The translations under genes were made by a program, and so were the position numbers. From Stentor coeruleus (taxonomy: Eukaryota > Ciliophora > Heterotrichea > Heterotrichida > Stentoridae), in the NCBI GenBank assembly GCA_001970955.1, contig MPUH01001201.1:1-21150 (forward strand): 21,150 bases of DNA, given 5' to 3'. The notes beneath the pieces were generated by a model, which ran no database searches, had not been told where the DNA came from, and was given only the letters and a program-made list of their open reading frames with translations. This document shows, one piece after another, positions 17,655 through 21,150 of this stretch (its first letter is position 1; each line of letters begins with the position of its first letter).

Positions 17655-18884
17655 ATGCTAATTTTCTGGGTGCTAGTAAGTATTATAGGTGGCATTTACA
17701 TGCTAGCTGATATTTTGGTGATCATTAAGAGAAAAAACTTACATATAACTCGTAGATCACCTTGGCTGCTACATATATCACTATGGGGTAACTTTCTTGA
17801 AGTCCTTTCAATATCTTCACTCGTAGATTTTATTATCCCAACACCTGATGTTAATGCTCTCTGGACAAAATTCAGAGATTGTGGAGTCATTTTAGGGCAT
17901 TGTGCTTTCTTCATACCATATATCTTAAGAGCATATCGAATTTCTATTGTGTTTAACTTAGATAAAGACTGGAACAAATCTGGAGATATATTCGAACGCA
18001 AAATCCACAGGACAAGACAAGTGTGGTTGATTAAGCTATTCGCTTTGATAATGATAATCCCTCTAGTCTTATGTGTGCTTATATTATCCTATGACCCAAT
18101 AAGATATTTCATGCCTCTGACCGGAGAAAATAACGATGTAGATGAGCAGCTAGCAACAGCGATTTATGTGTTTATTTGTTTTATTGAGCAAATATTACTT
18201 ATTTTCCTTACTTATCACTTAAGAAGTATCGAAGATCAATACAATATGATCAATGAACTAATATGGATATGCGCAATATGGTCAATTTCCCCAATATTCT
18301 CAACATTTATTACTATCGATAGAAAAGCTTGGTACTCAGCATGTTTATTAAGAAACTTGCTGATTTTTATTAGGTCTTACTTGGTCTTGTTGATTTTCTC
18401 ATTCAGACCTGTAACTTTTTCTGCATCTCTCACTGTGGATATGCTAAATTCATTAGAAATTATATTGGAAAATGAGAAAACCTTGGAGTTTTTTGAAAAA
18501 TTCCTAAGAAACCAAACTGATGCTCATAAAAAAAACTCAGGCTATTCTCTTTTGTGTTTTTATAAAGAAATCGAATGCAGAATCCACTCTCAAAACGATC
18601 TTAATCTTAGTTATATGGAAGTTGAAATGACTAGTTGTTCTATGCTTAATACACTTGGTAAAATAGATGAACATACTACACCTGAGAACTTGCAGAAATC
18701 TAAATCATTAGTGCTTAAAACACTTAATGAAAAGTATTATAAGCATTTTCTTAAAAGTGATGAGTGTTTGCAGTTAAGGAAAATGATCCATAAGGAAGAA
18801 ATTATTGCTTTTAGAGTTACCAAGACATCATTTCTACCGATAATGCCAAACAAAAATAAATTTGATGAAATATATATTCAATAA
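17655..18884 (+). CDS. Seven-helix receptor-like protein with C-terminal RGS domain
   Basis: Seven hydrophobic helices can be placed at about 2-24, 39-59, 77-99, 125-145, 168-187, 201-220 and 228-250, like a G-protein-coupled receptor with almost no N-terminal tail. Residues about 264-375 match an RGS domain. The first helices are SLEIILENEKTLEFFEKFLR (266-285), then LLCFYKEIECRI (299-310), and the closing signature is TLNEKYYKHFLKSDECLQL (356-374), which resembles the family's L-x-x-x-x-Y-x-x-F-L-x-S. RGS domains speed GTP hydrolysis by G-alpha. The order receptor then RGS is known from plant AtRGS1 and from some protists. The insertion at 311-345 is longer than in animal RGS proteins. Ligand and G-alpha partner are unknown. 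The gene lies 346 bp upstream of the ankyrin-CaaX gene, same strand. The stop is TAA. Confidence 0.82.
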   Translation: MLIFWVLVSIIGGIYMLADILVIIKRKNLHITRRSPWLLHISLWGNFLEVLSISSLVDFIIPTPDVNALWTKFRDCGVILGHCAFFIPYILRAYRISIVFNLDKDWNKSGDIFERKIHRTRQVWLIKLFALIMIIPLVLCVLILSYDPIRYFMPLTGENNDVDEQLATAIYVFICFIEQILLIFLTYHLRSIEDQYNMINELIWICAIWSISPIFSTFITIDRKAWYSACLLRNLLIFIRSYLVLLIFSFRPVTFSASLTVDMLNSLEIILENEKTLEFFEKFLRNQTDAHKKNSGYSLLCFYKEIECRIHSQNDLNLSYMEVEMTSCSMLNTLGKIDEHTTPENLQKSKSLVLKTLNEKYYKHFLKSDECLQLRKMIHKEEIIAFRVTKTSFLPIMPNKNKFDEIYIQ

Positions 18885-19230
18885 CTAATATTGACAGTAT
18901 AAACATCATAGTAAAATACTATAAATAGGTAATTTTATATTTGGATATAAAGAAAATTAATCAATTTTTGTATATAAAAAACTATTTTCTCTGCTTAAAG
19001 ATTTCTCTGTTATTTTTATACTTTCTAGGTTGAAATATTGAAACGACTGGATATCTGAAATAACAGGCTAAAAAACTATCAAATTTAGAAATACTAATCA
19101 TCATAGCAATTACTATCAAAAAGTCTTCAAAACTATTCTGATATACTAAATATTATATTAAAAAATAACGGGAATAACCCCATTAACCCGAAAAGTTTCA
19201 TCGGTAAAATCATATATTTAATTTCTATTA
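18885..19230. other. Spacer between receptor-RGS and ankyrin genes
   Basis: 346 bp, AT-rich, presumably the ankyrin gene promoter. The only distinctive element is a GC-richer patch around 19168-19194 where CGGG and CCCG flank a short AT/CC segment; the possible stem is only four pairs and is not called as a structure. Confidence 0.5.
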
Positions 19231-19920
19231 ATGGAAGCTCAGCAAGAAGATATGTTATTAAGCATTCCTGAAATACCTGAAGAAACTTTTGAAGCTAAAA
19301 AAGCTTGGAAAAAACTCAAAAATGTACTAACTGCATCTTTTCTTCTAAAAACTCAAGATGCACATGTCGTAGCTGATATAAACGAATTATTAGATGAAAT
19401 GAGAATGAGTCCGACAAAAGTTAATATGACTCGAGGAACTACAATTGCAAATGAAGTTATTTTCGACCATAAAGCTACAGACAAACTATTTTTCCATATA
19501 AAAAGATCAAGTCAAGAAGACTTATTAGAAATTGATAAAATGATAGAAAATAACCCAAGACGATATACGAGGAATATAAATGACCCTGACTCTTTTGTCA
19601 ATAAACAGAACATGAATGGGATCCGACCTTTATATGAAGCATGTAAAAATGGGTATTCAAATACTGTACAATTACTTTTGGACCATGGAGCTGATCCACA
19701 TTTACTTAGTGATTTGGATAAAAAAAATCATGAGTCATGTCTTGAGGTAGCTTGTAGATGGAATCATGTGAAGGTTGTTAAACTTTTGCTTAATAAGACT
19801 AGTTGGAATAAAAAAGAAATTAAAGATGCACTGAAAAAATGTGATAACCAGGGGTCTTGTGAGGTGTTTAAAACTCTTTCTCCGTCAAATAGAGGGTCTT
19901 GTGCATGTGTTGTTAGTTGA
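19231..19920 (+). CDS. Ankyrin-repeat protein with C-terminal CaaX prenylation box
   Basis: The 229-aa product has an acidic N-terminus and a charged helical middle. At least one clear ankyrin repeat follows at about 128-157, IRPLYEACKNGYSNTVQLLL then DHGADPH. A second lies at about 168-190, with CLEVACRWNHVKVVKLLL. A weak earlier repeat may precede them. The last four residues are CVVS, a good CaaX box; Ser at the end favours farnesyl transfer. A second Cys two residues before it (CACVVS) could be palmitoylated, as in Ras-type anchors. It is therefore probably membrane-attached, with the repeats as a binding platform; the partner is unknown. This is the only accepted gene here ending in TGA. 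If TGA coded for Trp, ten more residues would follow and the box would be lost. It is the gene closest to the telomere. Confidence 0.85.
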   Translation: MEAQQEDMLLSIPEIPEETFEAKKAWKKLKNVLTASFLLKTQDAHVVADINELLDEMRMSPTKVNMTRGTTIANEVIFDHKATDKLFFHIKRSSQEDLLEIDKMIENNPRRYTRNINDPDSFVNKQNMNGIRPLYEACKNGYSNTVQLLLDHGADPHLLSDLDKKNHESCLEVACRWNHVKVVKLLLNKTSWNKKEIKDALKKCDNQGSCEVFKTLSPSNRGSCACVVS

Positions 19921-21130
19921 ATAATAAAGAGTTTGCAAATGTAATTAATTATTTTTTTATGAGGTAGTTATTTGCAATTTTTAATTATTTATAATTTGAC
20001 TTAAGTTTAGAGATTTAATTTTATGAATGCTGTGTGTTTTTATAAGTTTTATATTTGCAAAAATTTAATGCTCGCTTTAGATAAACTATTATTAAGAACA
20101 AGCCTTAAAGCCATTATCTATATTGACTCTTGGAAATTTTCGAGGCCTAAGTCCATCAAGTGATTAAATATTTTTCCCATATTATATAGCAAATATGAAT
20201 TCTTAAGCAGCTAATTTTTGAAACACCACATCGTACAAGATGCTTGGAAGAAAGAAAGCTTAGAAATGTAAAAAAAAGTTATGGATCAGATTTAGGTTTT
20301 GGAATAGTTAGCATTTATTACAAAAGAAAACAAATAGTTGTCATATTGTTTAAAATAGAAGTGTAGAAATAATATTTCCTGTTTACAATAATATGTTCAA
20401 ACAACTGATTAATTCAAGTCTACAGTTATAACAGATTATTGAGTAGCATATCATAGGATATTTATATGAATTTGAATTGCATAACAGGTTTTTTATTAGA
20501 TTTTCCTATTCAATAAATCAAATAGAAAGATGCTGGCCATCAATAAACCTTGTTAATTATAGAAATTTACTTTAAGAATATTGGATTTCTTATGAAAAAT
20601 AATTTAATATTTCACTGAAGCTAATTTTTAATTTAAAATTATTTCTTTAAACCTAATTTGATTATTTAAGAGAACTTTATCAAGCACACTACTATCAACA
20701 GTTAGTATAGGTTTATTTTTCAAAAAAAAGCTTGATTACTACTATGCATTAATTAGCCTCTATGTGGTAAAAATTATTCTGAAGAAAAAGCTAAAATTAA
20801 TACAATCAGAAATAAAAAAATTAGAATATTTTTCAATATAATACATAAACTTTTGCTATTAAGTCTATAAAGATTCTCATTCACTTAAAATTTATTGGTA
20901 AAATTAAAATTATCATAGAAATGAATATTATTCATCTGATTTTAAAGCATATATTATATAATACTTAAATATCAAAAAAACTAAGTTAAGGTATAACTAT
21001 TAATATTTGGTTATATAAATTATGTTTCTTAGAGTTTTTTCTATTAAAAACTTTTCTTTATCTCATATGCTCAGCCAATTTTCATTTTGTGAATTTATTA
21101 AGATTTAATAAATTTATATGTCACAGAAGT
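19921..21130. other. Subtelomeric AT-rich region without recognised gene
   Basis: 1.2 kb between the last gene and the telomere. On the plus strand about 20223-20780 has a frame free of TGA with protein-like stretches, but it is crossed by about ten TAA/TAG codons. Its GC by codon position is nearly flat (about 28/22/20 percent), so it is not called. No subtelomeric repeat family could be recognised. Confidence 0.6.
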
Positions 21131-21150
21131 TGGGTGTTAGGGTGTTAGGG
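21131..21150 (+). repeat. Telomere repeat, (TGTTAGGG)n
   Basis: Two exact copies of TGTTAGGG fill 21135-21150, preceded by a partial copy, TGGG. The reverse complement is CCCTAACA, the repeat known from heterotrich ciliates such as Stentor and Blepharisma. Its place at the very end with the G-rich strand running 5' to 3' outward is what a right chromosome end should show. Confidence 0.9.

Noticed and set aside
20223-20780. A frame of nearly 200 codons without TGA that reads like protein if TAA and TAG are Gln
   Set aside because: With base frequencies near those seen here, TGA-free runs of this length are expected about once or twice in a region of this size over six frames. GC by codon position is nearly flat, and all accepted genes avoid internal TAA and TAG.

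Overview
The window looks like the right-hand end of a macronuclear chromosome from a heterotrich ciliate close to Stentor. The last bases are tandem copies of the 8-mer TGTTAGGG, the G-strand of the heterotrich-type CCCTAACA telomere. The DNA is strongly AT-rich. Most genes are uninterrupted, all tryptophans are TGG, and no accepted gene needs TAA, TAG or TGA read as an amino acid. One likely intron is only 15 nt long with GTAA...TAG ends, matching the tiny introns known from Stentor. The one gene ending in TGA stops directly after a CaaX prenylation box, which suggests TGA is a true stop (Stentor-like, not Blepharisma-like, where TGA is Trp). The species call is inference; no rRNA gene is present.

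Layout, left to right: an atypical protein kinase (+, 61-1155, perhaps cut by the window edge); 2 kb of AT-rich spacer with a 130-bp tandem duplication; a Cwc21/SRRM2 N-terminal-type spliceosomal protein (-) divergent from uroporphyrinogen-III synthase (+); a small one-intron gene (+); a divergent importin alpha (-); a small ORF with a possible histone fold (+); an AAAP-family amino-acid transporter (-); two closely spaced minus-strand genes (an unknown basic protein, then a predicted mitochondrial helical-repeat protein); a free-standing Rrp5/PDCD11 C-terminal HAT/TPR domain (+); a frameshifted coding remnant (-); an NRF-6-like membrane acyltransferase (-); a seven-helix receptor fused to an RGS domain (+); an ankyrin protein with a C-terminal CaaX box (+); and 1.2 kb of subtelomeric DNA ending in the telomere.

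There is no operon or mobile element. Most genes are unrelated housekeeping functions: splicing, nuclear import, haem synthesis, ribosome assembly and transport. The two genes nearest the telomere are in the same orientation and both look like membrane signalling proteins, which may or may not reflect a shared pathway. The best leads are the split Rrp5, the receptor-RGS fusion, the prenylated ankyrin protein, the hidden 15-nt intron gene, the frameshifted coding remnant, and an N flanked by perfect 36-bp copies that looks like an assembly join.
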